From: Ralstonia sp. A12
GTDB lineage: Bacteria; Pseudomonadota; Gammaproteobacteria; Burkholderiales; Burkholderiaceae
Assembly (NCBI RefSeq): GCF_000801955.1
Contig: NZ_JSZO01000011.1
Location: forward strand, 1 to 64,000
Reading direction: 5' to 3'
Length of the DNA stretch: 64,000 bases
The position numbers and the translations under genes were made by a program. Below are positions 1 to 8,644 of the stretch, one piece after another. Numbering within the stretch: the first letter of the stretch is position 1; each line of letters begins with the position of its first letter. The notes beneath the pieces were generated by a model that made no database searches, was not told the DNA's origin, and saw only the letters and a program-made list of their open reading frames with translations.

Positions 1-23
1 CCGTTTCGTCCCCTGCCGGGGCC

Positions 24-190
24 GACTCACTTTCTTTGTCTTGCCAAAGAAAGTAAGCAAAGAAAGGCGCGCCCGAGATGGCGACTTCCCCTTGGATTTT
101 TGTCACGGGGAGGGGAAGGAGCCAAACTCGCTGCGCTCAGACAAGGCTCCTTCCTTTTTCCTCCCCGCAACAAAAATCCAAGGCGCCATC
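24..190. repeat. Nested inverted-repeat element, interspersed-repeat-like
   Basis: This gene-free stretch is built of hairpins. ACTTTCTTTG (29-38) pairs with CAAAGAAAGT (45-54), and CAAAGAAAG recurs at 58-66. A larger fold nests three perfect arm pairs: CCTTGGATTTTTGT (90-103) with ACAAAAATCCAAGG (170-183), GGGGAGG (107-113) with CCTCCCC (160-166), and GGAAGGAGCC (114-123) with GGCTCCTTCC (145-154). Short open frames across it look spurious. Similar CTTTCTTTG-type sequences are familiar from betaproteobacterial intergenic regions, but I could not confirm other copies. It lies just downstream of the leftward permease gene and might act as a terminator. Confidence 0.6.
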
Positions 191-262
191 TAGGGCAGGG
201 TACGGCCAAACCGTCTGGGTGCGTGGGTTGGCGCCAAGGCTCGCTGCGATACTGGCGCGGGT

Positions 263-1156
263 TTAGTTCTGCATACCCCAGCGTTTGACGGTACGGTTTT
301 CCAGCGTGCGGAACACGAGGTTCTCCACCAGCAGGCCGATGATGATGACGGTCAGCAGGCCCGCAAACACTTCCGGAATCTGCAACTGGTTCTTGTTCTC
401 GTAGATGTACCAGCCGAGGCCGCCCTGGCCAGAGCTGACGCCAAACACCAGCTCGGATGCGATCAACGTACGCCACGCAAACGCCCAGCCGATCTTCAGG
501 CCGGTGAGGATGGACGGGAACGCCGCCGGGATCAGGATCTTCGTCAGATACCCCATGCCTGAGAGGCCGTAGTTGCGGCCGACCATGCGCAGCGTGTTCG
601 AGACCGACAGGAAGCCCGCATGCGTGTTGAGCGACACGGCCCACACCACTGAATGCACGATCACGAAGATCAGGCTGCCGTTGCCCAGGCCAAACCACAC
701 CAGCGCGATCGGCAGCAGGGCGATGGCGGGCAGCGGGTTGAACATGGCGGTAAGCGTTTCCAGGAAGTCCTGCCCCAAGCGGTTGCTGATGCCCAGCACC
801 ACCAGCGCGCACGACAGCGCCAAACCAAGCGCATAGCCAGCGAGCAAGGTCTCCATGGAGGTGCCGATGCGCGCGAACAGTGTGCCGCTGGCGAGCCCTG
901 CCCACAGCGCCTGTGCCGTATCCGAGAAGGTCGGCAGCAGCAGCGGGTTGTCGAGCCAGCGCGCGCCGCCTTCCCAGACGAGCGCCAGCACGACGAGGAT
1001 GATCAGCTTGCGCAGCCACACCTGTTCGTAAAGTCGCTCGGCAATCGACAACGGTTTTTCAACCACGCCGATACGCTCGAACGCCACCGGCGTGCGGTAC
1101 ACCGGCTCGCGATCGCTCACGTTGGTGGTGGGCATGGAAAGGGTTTCAGTCTGCAT
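263..1156 (-). CDS. ABC transporter permease, SsuC/TauC-type
   Basis: Inner-membrane permease of about 297 residues for an importer of the sulfonate/nitrate/taurine class. An N-terminal tail of about 48 residues is followed by a first membrane helix (about 50-66) and five more hydrophobic segments. A BPD_transp_1 coupling-loop region (RNYGLSGMGYLTKILIP) is followed by PAAFPSILTGL. I chose the ATG at 1156 because GGAGGAAACCC precedes it and the frame overlaps the end of the ATPase gene by 11 bp, indicating translational coupling. A start at 1237 would run far into the ATPase gene. No substrate-binding protein gene lies beside it in the window, so the substrate is unknown. Confidence 0.9.
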   Translation of the reverse strand: MQTETLSMPTTNVSDREPVYRTPVAFERIGVVEKPLSIAERLYEQVWLRKLIILVVLALVWEGGARWLDNPLLLPTFSDTAQALWAGLASGTLFARIGTSMETLLAGYALGLALSCALVVLGISNRLGQDFLETLTAMFNPLPAIALLPIALVWFGLGNGSLIFVIVHSVVWAVSLNTHAGFLSVSNTLRMVGRNYGLSGMGYLTKILIPAAFPSILTGLKIGWAFAWRTLIASELVFGVSSGQGGLGWYIYENKNQLQIPEVFAGLLTVIIIGLLVENLVFRTLENRTVKRWGMQN

Positions 1157-1931
1157 GGGTTTCCTCCACCGCGCGGGCGAACAGCATGTCGTGGATCTCG
1201 GCTTCGAGGGCCTTGAAGCGCTCGGGGTCGCCATCACCGCGCGCGAGGCTTGGCAGTTCGGCGCGGACCTGGCCGGGGTGCGGCGAGAGGATCAGGATGC
1301 GGCTGCCGCAGCGGATCGCTTCCGGAATCGAGTGCGTGACGAACAGCACGGTGAAGTGCGTTTCGTCCCACAGTTGCAGCAGCTCATCCTGCATCTTGCG
1401 GCGGGTGAGCGCGTCGAGCGCAGCAAAGGGCTCGTCCATCAGCAGCACGTCGGGCTCCATCGCCATGCCGCGCGCAATCGCCACGCGTTGCTTCATCCCG
1501 CCCGACAGCATATGCGGGTGGTGGTCGGCAAACTTGGTGAGGTTGACCTTGTGGATGTAGTGCAGCGCGCGTTCCTCCGCTTCGCGCGCACCGAGCTTGG
1601 CCGTCGACAGCAGCGGGAACAGCACGTTCTCTTTCACCGTCTTCCACGGCAGGAGTTGGTCGAACTCCTGGAACACCATCATGCGATCCGGCCCGGGCTT
1701 GGTCACCGGTTGGCCCTTGAGGCGGATCTCACCCTCCGTGGGCGTGAGGTAGCCGCCGATGGCCTTGAGCAACGTCGACTTGCCGCAGCCCGATGGGCCC
1801 AGCAGGATGTAGCGCTCGCCGGGGTAGACCTGGAAGTCGACGCGGTACGTGGCGGTGACCAGATGCTGGCGTGTCTTGTACTGCAGCGTCACGCCGCGTA
1901 CGTCCAGCAGTGGCGGAGGGTTCGCCTGCAT
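1146..1931 (-). CDS. ABC transporter ATP-binding protein, SsuB/TauB-type
   Basis: Cytoplasmic ATPase of about 261 residues that powers the permease encoded downstream. Walker A is GPSGCGKST, the signature is LSGGMKQRV and Walker B is VLLMDEPFAALD, followed by an H-loop histidine in LFVTHSIPEA. The ATG at 1931 is preceded by AGGAGACAACACACC, a good ribosome-binding site. An upstream ATG at 2054 would add about 41 low-complexity residues and overlap the regulator gene. The family imports small anions or aromatic acids; nothing in the sequence fixes the ligand. It probably forms one operon with the GntR gene 65 bp upstream. Confidence 0.92.
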   Translation of the reverse strand: MQANPPPLLDVRGVTLQYKTRQHLVTATYRVDFQVYPGERYILLGPSGCGKSTLLKAIGGYLTPTEGEIRLKGQPVTKPGPDRMMVFQEFDQLLPWKTVKENVLFPLLSTAKLGAREAEERALHYIHKVNLTKFADHHPHMLSGGMKQRVAIARGMAMEPDVLLMDEPFAALDALTRRKMQDELLQLWDETHFTVLFVTHSIPEAIRCGSRILILSPHPGQVRAELPSLARGDGDPERFKALEAEIHDMLFARAVEETHAD

Positions 1932-1996
1932 GGTGTGTTGTCTCCTGTTTGTGTTTTGTAGGTATGGGTGTGTCGCGTGCGGCTGTGGCGCTACCG

Positions 1997-2719
1997 CTAC
2001 CGGATGTCGACGTGATATCGGAAGTGCGCCGCCGCGCCGCGTGAGCGCCGCCATTCGAGCGGCGTACGGTCATAGCCGCGCGCCACGCGCTCGATCACCA
2101 TGACCGGGTCACCGGCCTGGATGCGCAGCAGGCGCGCGTAGGTGGCGTTGACGGCCTCGGCGGTGAGCGTTTCTTCTGCGCTCGCGATGATCTGGCCACA
2201 GTGCGATTCGTACAGCGGGTAGAGCAGGTCGCCAAAGGCACTGAGGTCCAGCGTGGCGAGGTCGGCAAAGCGGTCGTGCGGCAGCCAGATTTCTTCGGCC
2301 AGCAGCGGAGCGCTGTCGAGCAAGCGCAACCGGGTCAGGCGGATAACGGGGGCACCGGTTTCAATCTGCAGGCCTGCGGCGGGCGCGGAGGGTGCGTCGA
2401 GCACATCGCGCTTGAGGATGCGGCTCTCGGGGATACGTCGCTCGCCGGTCTCGCTCTGGAAGCGGAAGAAGCGGAAGAGCGAGCTGGCAAAGCTGGCGCG
2501 CCGCACGAAGGTGCCGCGCCCCTGGAAGCGCTCGAGCAGGCCTTCGGCCACCAGCACATCCACCGCTTTGCGTACCGTGCCGACGGCCACGTTGTACGTC
2601 TTGGCGAGTTCCGCTTCAGTGGGGATGGCGTCACCCGGGCGCCAGTGCTGTTGGGCGATCTGCGCGGCCAGGTCGTCGCGCAATTGCTGGTAACGGGGCA
2701 GGCGGAGATCAGCGGGCAT
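1997..2719 (-). CDS. GntR-family regulator, HutC/UTRA type
   Basis: Transcription factor of about 240 residues. The N-terminal winged helix (about 1-70) carries the GntR pattern GDAIPTEAELAKTYNVAVGT, then VRKAVDVLVAEGLLERFQGR and GTFV. The C-terminal UTRA ligand-binding domain includes ETGAPVIRLTRLRL and AEEIWLPHDRF. It lies 65 bp upstream of the ABC genes on the same strand, so it probably senses the transported substrate or a product. ATG 2719 is used; an in-frame TTG at 2728 is an alternative. No clear operator was recognised. Confidence 0.9.
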   Translation of the reverse strand: MPADLRLPRYQQLRDDLAAQIAQQHWRPGDAIPTEAELAKTYNVAVGTVRKAVDVLVAEGLLERFQGRGTFVRRASFASSLFRFFRFQSETGERRIPESRILKRDVLDAPSAPAAGLQIETGAPVIRLTRLRLLDSAPLLAEEIWLPHDRFADLATLDLSAFGDLLYPLYESHCGQIIASAEETLTAEAVNATYARLLRIQAGDPVMVIERVARGYDRTPLEWRRSRGAAAHFRYHVDIR

Positions 2720-2832
2720 GAGGAGCAATGCAGGTCAACTATTCATCTATATGACTCCGCCATTGTAGAGAGCTTGGTCTCAATGGGCAGTACAGGAAAA
2801 CCCGTGCCCGTGCCGGTCGCCTTGCGTGTGCC

Positions 2833-3762
2833 TTAGCTGGGGCGATAGACGCCGTGTTCGTCCACCTGCACTCGGCCATCGGCTAGGAGTTCGGCCAAGT
2901 GCTGCGAGATCGTGCGGGTTTCGGCACTCACTGCCCAGAGGCTCTCGTAGCCCGGCGGATACAGCAGCCGTTGCTCGACCAGTTGCTCCAGTGTCTTGGG
3001 CGATGCGTTCAGCAATGCCAGCAGGCGCTGCTCACGCTCATTGAGCTTGGCCGTGTACGCGGCGAGATCACGCAGGAATTGCGCGCGATCGGTGTACACG
3101 CCCCGATGGTGCGACGTGACCCACACCTTTGCGGGAATCTCCGTCAACCGTGCGAGGCTGCGGCGGAAGTCGCGCAGACTCGAACACGCATCGCCGTAAT
3201 AGGGGCCGAAGCCGGTCAGGTCGATATCGCCGATGAAGGCCACGCCCTCCGGCTCGACCAGCAGCACGGTGTGGCCTGCCGTGTGGCCGGGCATGTGGAT
3301 GGCGCGAATCCGCGTCTGGCCTACGTCCCACGAGGCACCGTCCGCGTACCCCAGCGCATCGGGGCGGGGGGCGTAGAAAAAATCGCGCTGGATGTTCGCC
3401 AGCATGGCCGGAGCATGTGCCGCGTCCAGGCCGTAGTGAGTCACCATGCCGTCCCAACTGTGCACGGCAGCCAGATCGGCTTCGTTCACGTGCACGGTGG
3501 CATGCGGCAGGCGATGCAGGCCGGCCATGTGGTCTTCGTGCGCGTGACCCATCACCACCAGTTCGGTTGCGTCGAACTCGGGCCCGATGTGGTTCGAGAC
3601 GATGGGCGTGTCGAACGCAGCGCGGGTGTCCGAGCCGCGGATCACTACCTGATTGCCATCGGGGTACTTCCCGCTTTTCTCACCAAAGAAGACAGACACG
3701 CGGCCAAAGTCGACGCGCTGGACGGGTACGTGGGGAGCGGGTTTGCCGGCAGTGGTGCTCAC
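2833..3762 (-). CDS. Metallo-beta-lactamase-fold hydrolase, LACTB2-like
   Basis: Cytoplasmic hydrolase of 309 residues without a signal peptide. The metal motif HAHEDH (H73, H75, D77, H78) is intact, with later ligands in HMPGHTAGH, the aspartate of FIGDIDLTGFG and the histidine of VTSHHRG. A C-terminal winged-helix-like segment (after about 225) resembles the LACTB2 and hydroxyacylglutathione-hydrolase-like subgroup. The substrate is unknown; thioesters, lactones and phosphodiesters are all possible for this fold. It is transcribed away from the LysR gene at 3837, with a spacer of about 75 bp, so the LysR product may control it. Confidence 0.88.
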   Translation of the reverse strand: MSTTAGKPAPHVPVQRVDFGRVSVFFGEKSGKYPDGNQVVIRGSDTRAAFDTPIVSNHIGPEFDATELVVMGHAHEDHMAGLHRLPHATVHVNEADLAAVHSWDGMVTHYGLDAAHAPAMLANIQRDFFYAPRPDALGYADGASWDVGQTRIRAIHMPGHTAGHTVLLVEPEGVAFIGDIDLTGFGPYYGDACSSLRDFRRSLARLTEIPAKVWVTSHHRGVYTDRAQFLRDLAAYTAKLNEREQRLLALLNASPKTLEQLVEQRLLYPPGYESLWAVSAETRTISQHLAELLADGRVQVDEHGVYRPS

Positions 3763-3836
3763 GTTGATCCTTTCTTCAATGGGCGTAGCCGCCGCGTGCT
3801 CGATCGCGCTTATGATCCCGCCATGGAGGCATGGCG

Positions 3837-4736
3837 ATGCGCATTTCGAAGGTTGACCTGAATCTGTTCGTTGTATTTGAAGCGATCTACCACCACCGCA
3901 ACCTGACGCGGGCGGCGGAAACGCTGTGCATCACGCAACCTGCTGTCAGCAACGCGCTGGCGCGCATGCGCAAGACCTTCAACGACCCGCTGTTCGTCAG
4001 CACCCCTGCCGGCATGGTACCGACACCGATGTCGGAGAACATCATCGGCCGGGTGCGCGAGGCATTGCAGTTGCTCGATGCCAGCGCGCACGAGGGCGAT
4101 GTGTTCGACCCGGCCGCGTCGGAGCGCGTCTTTCCCGTCAGCATGAGCGACCTGACTGAGGCCCTGGTGCTGCCCGCGCTGGGCGAGCGGCTCCAGCAGC
4201 AGGCGCCCGGCATGCACATCCGCAGCTACTACACCGACCGTGCCGAGGTGCCCATTGCGCTGGCGAATGGGTCCATCGCCCTGGCCATCGACGCCCCGCT
4301 CATTGCCGATCCGCAGTTGTGCCAGACCGCACTGGGGCGCGACCGCTACGCTTGCATGATCCGCCACGACCATCCGTTCAAGGGGAACGTGATGTCGATG
4401 GAGGACTACCTGGCGATGGGGCACGTCCACGTGTCGAGCCGCCGCAAAGGCAGTGGCTATGTCGACGCGGAACTCACGCGGCTCGGGCAACGCCGGAACA
4501 TCCGGATGCGCGTGCAGCACTACATGGTCGCGCCGCTGATCGCCATGCGGACGGACCTGGTGCTGACGGCGCCGCTCAGGCTGCTGCAACGCTATCCTGT
4601 CCGCATTCTCGAGTTGCCGTTCGAGATTCCCGATCTTGAGTGGCACTGCTACTGGCACCGCAGCGTCGACCGGGACCCCGGCAACCAGTGGCTGCGCGAA
4701 CAACTGATGAGCCTGATGCGCGACGCCGCGGACTGA
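3837..4736 (+). CDS. LysR-family regulator, NodD/TrpI-like subgroup
   Basis: DNA-binding regulator of about 299 residues. The helix-turn-helix region (about 5-65) reads LNLFVVFEAIYHHRNLTRAA and then TQPAVSNALARMRKTFNDPL, the form typical of the NodD/LinR-like branch. The remainder is a periplasmic-binding-protein-like effector domain. Two ATGs occur, at 3831 and 3837; GGAGG at 3825-3829 is properly spaced only from 3837. It is divergent from the metallo-hydrolase gene, its probable target, and convergent with the SDR gene downstream. Confidence 0.9.
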   Translation: MRISKVDLNLFVVFEAIYHHRNLTRAAETLCITQPAVSNALARMRKTFNDPLFVSTPAGMVPTPMSENIIGRVREALQLLDASAHEGDVFDPAASERVFPVSMSDLTEALVLPALGERLQQQAPGMHIRSYYTDRAEVPIALANGSIALAIDAPLIADPQLCQTALGRDRYACMIRHDHPFKGNVMSMEDYLAMGHVHVSSRRKGSGYVDAELTRLGQRRNIRMRVQHYMVAPLIAMRTDLVLTAPLRLLQRYPVRILELPFEIPDLEWHCYWHRSVDRDPGNQWLREQLMSLMRDAAD

Positions 4737-4774
4737 CCCGCGCTAGCGGGCCATCAACCATCAACCATCTACCG

Positions 4775-5539
4775 TCAGACCGTCATGCCACCGTCCACGA
4801 CGATGCACTCGCCGTTGGTGTAGCTCGCGGCATCGGATACCAGATAGAGCACCGTGCCGGCCATCTCGCGCGGCTCTGCGTGGCGGCGCAGCGGGATCTG
4901 GCTGATCCAGCGGTCGTAGGTTGCCTTGTCTTCGAACAGCGCACCGGCAAACTTGGTCTTGGTCAGGCCGGGCAGCAGGGCGTTCACGCGGATGCCGAAC
5001 GGCCCGCATTCCATGGCAAACGCACGCGTCATGTGGGCCACAGCCGCCTTGGTGATGGAGTAGATGCCTTGCTTGTCTCCAGGGTGTAGCGCATTGACCG
5101 ACGCGGTATTGACGATTGCGCCGCCGCCCTGTGCCTTCATCATCTTGCCGGCTTCGATCGACATGAAGAAGTAGCCGCGGATGTTCACTTCCACCGTCTT
5201 CTCGTATGCGCCGAGATCGGTGTCGAGGATGTGCCCGAAGTGCGGGTTGGCGGCCGCGTTGTTGATGAGGATGTCGAGCCGGCCATGCGTGCGGCGGATG
5301 GTGTCGAACGTGGCGGTGATGTCTTCCATGCGGCCGACGTGGCAGGCGAGGGCCTCGGCCTTGCCGCCTGCTGCGCGGATGCTTTCTGCAACGGCTTCGC
5401 AATCGGCCAGCTTGCGGCTGGAGACGATCACGTGTGCGCCTTGGCTTGCGAGCAGTCGGGCGATTTCCTCGCCAATGCCGCGGCTTGCGCCGGTCACCAG
5501 GGCAATCTTGCCGGTCAGGTCGAACAGGTTGGTGCTCAT
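4775..5539 (-). CDS. SDR-family oxidoreductase
   Basis: Short-chain dehydrogenase of 254 residues. The cofactor motif is TGASRGIG near residues 16-23, followed by NNAA. The active site has the serine of NTASVNA and YSITK, and the C-terminal VDGGMTV is typical of the classical subfamily. The residue after the second beta strand is an arginine (SSRK), which suggests NADP(H) preference. ATG 5539 follows GGAGGAGCACAAC; a longer frame reaching 5887 runs into the neighbouring gene. SDR, phosphotransferase and histidine phosphatase genes recur together in Burkholderiales beside acyl-CoA metabolism, suggesting a hydroxyacyl-CoA or related alcohol as substrate, but this is inference. Confidence 0.9.
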   Translation of the reverse strand: MSTNLFDLTGKIALVTGASRGIGEEIARLLASQGAHVIVSSRKLADCEAVAESIRAAGGKAEALACHVGRMEDITATFDTIRRTHGRLDILINNAAANPHFGHILDTDLGAYEKTVEVNIRGYFFMSIEAGKMMKAQGGGAIVNTASVNALHPGDKQGIYSITKAAVAHMTRAFAMECGPFGIRVNALLPGLTKTKFAGALFEDKATYDRWISQIPLRRHAEPREMAGTVLYLVSDAASYTNGECIVVDGGMTV

Positions 5540-5583
5540 GTTGTGCTCCTCCAATGGTTGGAATTTTGTTGGCTGCGGCGGTG

Positions 5584-6618
5584 TCAGTGTTGGGCGTCGA
5601 TCAGGCGCACCGCGGCTTCGGCCAGCGGCCTGGTCATGTCTCCGGCCTTGCTGGCCTGTGCGTTGGATGCGTTGCCGTTGAGCGCGCGCCGCTTGACGCC
5701 TTGTGCAATGGACGCAAGGCGGAAGAAGCTGAACGCCAGGTAGAAGTGCCAGTTGTCGATGGGGGGCAGGCCGCGCAACTCGCAGTAGCGCGCCACCATC
5801 TCGGCTTCTTGCGGAATCCCCAAGGCGTCGCGGTCTTGTCCTGCAAGGCCGGGAATGTGTGAGCCCGACGAAGGCAGCCGCAGGCACATGCAGAAGTACG
5901 CCAGGTCTGCCAGCGGATTGCCGAGGGTCGACAGCTCCCAGTCGAGCACCGCCTTCACACGCGTGCTGTCCGGCTCGAACATCATGTTGTCGAGGCGGAA
6001 ATCGCCGTGTACGAGGGCTGGTTTACCGTCATCCGCCGGGCAGGCCGAGGGCAGCCACGCGATGAGCCGCTCCATCGCGTCAATCCGTTCCGTTTCGGCC
6101 AGGCGGTACTGCTTGGTCCAGACGCCGATCTGGCGTTCGAAGTAGTTGCCGGGCTTGCCGTAGTCGGCCAGCCCCACCGAGTCCACATCAATGTCATGCA
6201 GCGCCGCCATCGTGCGCAGCATGGCGTCGTAGGCAGCGGTCCGATCCGTTTGCGACAGCTCGGGCAGGGCTGGATTCCAGAAGATGCGCCCGTCTTCAAA
6301 GCTCATCACGTAGAACAGGCTGCCGATCACCTCACGGTCTTCGCACAGGTGATACGGGCGCGCCACCGGCACCGCCGTGCCCGACAGCGCGGTCAGGATG
6401 CGGAACTCGCGGTCGACCGCGTGGGCGGATTTCAGCAACTCGCCTGGTGGTTGCCGGCGCAGCACGTAACGGGCGTTGGGCGTGCGCAGGAGAAAGGTCG
6501 GGTTCGATTGGCCGCCGGAAAACTTCTCGGCAACCACCGGGCCTTCGAAGCCGGGAACATGGTCTTGCAGATACCGCGCCAGCGCGGCGATATCGAGTTG
6601 CTGCGGATCGTTCGTCAT
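5584..6618 (-). CDS. Phosphotransferase family protein, ACAD10/aminoglycoside-kinase-like
   Basis: Cytoplasmic kinase-fold protein of 344 residues. The N-lobe has GGQSNPTFLLRT and the lysine/arginine-rich YVLRRQPPGELLKSAHAVDR. The catalytic loop is LVHGDFRLDNMMF and the metal-binding motif is VLDWELSTLGNPLADLAYF. This is the APH subgroup found with acyl-CoA dehydrogenases and resembling the kinase domain of ACAD10/11, which phosphorylates 4-hydroxyacyl-CoAs. ATG 6618 is taken because it begins the conserved domain; upstream codons overlap the phosphatase gene. It lies between the SDR and histidine phosphatase genes on the same strand, so a shared operon is likely. Confidence 0.88.
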   Translation of the reverse strand: MTNDPQQLDIAALARYLQDHVPGFEGPVVAEKFSGGQSNPTFLLRTPNARYVLRRQPPGELLKSAHAVDREFRILTALSGTAVPVARPYHLCEDREVIGSLFYVMSFEDGRIFWNPALPELSQTDRTAAYDAMLRTMAALHDIDVDSVGLADYGKPGNYFERQIGVWTKQYRLAETERIDAMERLIAWLPSACPADDGKPALVHGDFRLDNMMFEPDSTRVKAVLDWELSTLGNPLADLAYFCMCLRLPSSGSHIPGLAGQDRDALGIPQEAEMVARYCELRGLPPIDNWHFYLAFSFFRLASIAQGVKRRALNGNASNAQASKAGDMTRPLAEAAVRLIDAQH

Positions 6619-6637
6619 GGTGAAACGCGTGGAGCGC

Positions 6638-7312
6638 TTATCCGTAGGTCTGGAAATCGTGCCGCTCGGAATGGTCCAGGTGCGGGATGCCGTTGAAGGT
6701 GGCGAGCTGGAATGCGTCGGCATTGAAGAAGTACTGCGAGATGCTGCAGTTGCGCACCTGCAGATTCAGCGCGATGGCGCTGGCCGCCGGTGCCGCCAGT
6801 ACCTGCTGTGCGGTGACGGCAATCGGGCCGCCTGAGCTGACCGTCAGCACACGCTGCCCGCCACCGCGTTGGATGGCGGCGCGCGCATCGGCCACGCGCT
6901 GCTGGAACTGGGCCCAGGTCTCGGGAACGGGGCCGCGGATCTTGTCTTCGGACCACAGTTGCAGCACCTGCTTGAGCGCGCGGTAGTGGTCGCGCATCGA
7001 CCCGGTGGCCATGCGCGTCAACTCGGGAAAATCATCGCCGAGCGCGGCAAACAGCCCTTGGAAGTCGTATTCGTTCAGGCCGGCGTGCTGTTCGCACTGG
7101 GCGTCCGGGCGGCCCATGCCGCGCAGGATGGCGTCGACGGTTTGTTCGTGCCGGCGCAGCGTGCCGCAGATCACCCGGTCGAAGACGATGTTTCGCTGCG
7201 CGAAGTACTCGCCCAGCCAGGCGCTCTGTTGCACGCCGCGTTCGGAGAGCTGGTCGTAGTTCGCCGCGCCAAACGATGCCTGTCCATGCCGTACGAGATA
7301 AAGCTCCGCCAT
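6638..7312 (-). CDS. Histidine phosphatase family protein
   Basis: Phosphoglycerate-mutase-fold protein of 224 residues. The N-terminal LVRHGQASFG supplies the phosphorylatable histidine (H9). The arginine near 53 (TLRRHEQT) and glutamate 81 (GLNEYDF) fit the family. The usual second active-site histidine, expected in a V-x-H-G-G motif, is a serine here (VSSGGPI, S160), so phosphatase efficiency or substrate may differ from classic members. It lies 19 bp upstream of the phosphotransferase gene and is probably first in that operon. It might reverse the kinase step or act on a CoA-linked phosphate; this is inference. Confidence 0.85.
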   Translation of the reverse strand: MAELYLVRHGQASFGAANYDQLSERGVQQSAWLGEYFAQRNIVFDRVICGTLRRHEQTVDAILRGMGRPDAQCEQHAGLNEYDFQGLFAALGDDFPELTRMATGSMRDHYRALKQVLQLWSEDKIRGPVPETWAQFQQRVADARAAIQRGGGQRVLTVSSGGPIAVTAQQVLAAPAASAIALNLQVRNCSISQYFFNADAFQLATFNGIPHLDHSERHDFQTYG

Positions 7313-7465
7313 CGTCTGCTCGCTAAGTAGGGGGCCCCAGCTTAGCGGCAGGACATCTATTTTTGAAATTTATTGTTTTAATGGTTGGTCATTCATGCGA
7401 AGAATGACCTGCGGCCCCTGCTGGGGCCGCGTTTGGGTGGGTTGCACTGAACTATGGACGGCGCG

Positions 7466-8539
7466 TCAGGCGCTCTGCGCTTCACGCAGCGTCGGGTAAT
7501 CCGTGTAGCCCTGTGCCGTGCCGCCAAAGAAGCCGTTGCGGTTTGCCTCATTCATCGGCGCAGCGGTTTGCAGGCGGGTCACGAAATCGGGGTTCGCCAG
7601 CACCATCTGGCCATAGGCTTCCAGATCGGCCAGGCCGGATGCCACATCGGCGCCGATCTGCTCACGCGGGCGGCCCGGCCGGTTCAGGATGAGCGTGCCC
7701 CTCCACAGCCGGCGGATGTCGGCCAGCAACGTTTCGTTGCCCTGATGCATGACGTGCAGGTAGGCCAGCCCCAGCGTGTCGAGTTCTGCGACGAGGTGGC
7801 GGTAGAGGTCCGGGCCTTCTGCGCCTTCATCGATGCCCCACATCGTCGTACCCGGCGACAGGCGGATGGCAGTGCGGTCCCCGCCGATTTCCTCGGCAAT
7901 GGCCGTGGCCACCTCGATGGCGAAGCGCGCACGGTTCTCGAGCGTGCCGCCGTAACCATCCGCGCGCGTGTTGGCGCTGGGTGCGAAGAACTGCTGGACC
8001 AGGTAGGCATTGGCGCCGTGGATTTCCACGCCGTCGGCGCCGGCCTCGATGGCGCGGCGGGCGGCGTGACGGAAGTCCTGCACGGTCTGGCGCACCTCGT
8101 CGGTGGTCAGCGCACGCGGCGTGGGGATGTCCTGCATGCCCTTGGCGGTGAACATCTGCGTGCCCGGCGCAATGGCCGACGGCGCAACGCCCGGCCGGTG
8201 GTGCGGCGTATTGTCCGGATGCGACATGCGCCCCGCATGCATGAGCTGGATGAACAGACGGCCGCCCTGCGCGTGCACAGCGTCGGTGGTTGTCTTCCAG
8301 CCGGCCACATGCGCGTCGGTATAGATACCGGGCGTCGTGAGGTAGCCCTGGCCGTCATCTGAGGGCTGCGTGCCTTCGGTCACGATCAGGCCCACGCTTG
8401 CCCGCTGGGCGTAGTACTCGGCGGCCAGTGCGCCCGGCGTGCCGTCGACCTGGGCGCGGCTGCGCGTCATCGGTGCCATGACCAGGCGGTTGCTCAGGGT
8501 GGTGCGTCCAACGCGGGTGGAGTCGAACAGCGTGCGCAT
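7466..8539 (-). CDS. Alkene reductase of the Old Yellow Enzyme family, NemA-like
   Basis: FMN-dependent ene-reductase of 357 residues with a TIM-barrel fold. N-terminal APMTRSRA and YAQRASVGLIVTEGTQPS bind flavin. The substrate-binding pair is in HGANAYLVQQFF and the domain ends with YGGTLENRARF, the typical OYE signature. Length and motifs match N-ethylmaleimide/morphinone/xenobiotic reductases. It reduces activated C=C bonds with NAD(P)H. It is divergent from a LysR gene 105 bp away, the usual arrangement for an electrophile-inducible ene-reductase. Confidence 0.92.
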   Translation of the reverse strand: MRTLFDSTRVGRTTLSNRLVMAPMTRSRAQVDGTPGALAAEYYAQRASVGLIVTEGTQPSDDGQGYLTTPGIYTDAHVAGWKTTTDAVHAQGGRLFIQLMHAGRMSHPDNTPHHRPGVAPSAIAPGTQMFTAKGMQDIPTPRALTTDEVRQTVQDFRHAARRAIEAGADGVEIHGANAYLVQQFFAPSANTRADGYGGTLENRARFAIEVATAIAEEIGGDRTAIRLSPGTTMWGIDEGAEGPDLYRHLVAELDTLGLAYLHVMHQGNETLLADIRRLWRGTLILNRPGRPREQIGADVASGLADLEAYGQMVLANPDFVTRLQTAAPMNEANRNGFFGGTAQGYTDYPTLREAQSA

Positions 8540-8618
8540 GATGAAACCTCGAAATGGGGTGGGATGGCGGCATCATCGTCTGCTTCTTCGGCGGGATAAA
8601 TAGGATAATCTGCAGAAC

Positions 8619-8640
8619 ATTGATCCATTGATGGAGCAAT
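8619..8640. promoter_or_regulatory. Candidate LysR operator overlapping a ribosome-binding site
   Basis: ATTGATCC (8619-8626) and GGAGCAAT (8633-8640) form an inverted repeat with one mismatch around a 6-bp spacer. It lies in the 105-bp gap between the ene-reductase and LysR genes and includes GGAG, the likely Shine-Dalgarno of the LysR gene starting at 8645. Binding there would give autorepression. No footprint data are available; the call rests on symmetry and position. Confidence 0.4.
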
Positions 8641-8644
8641 CAGC

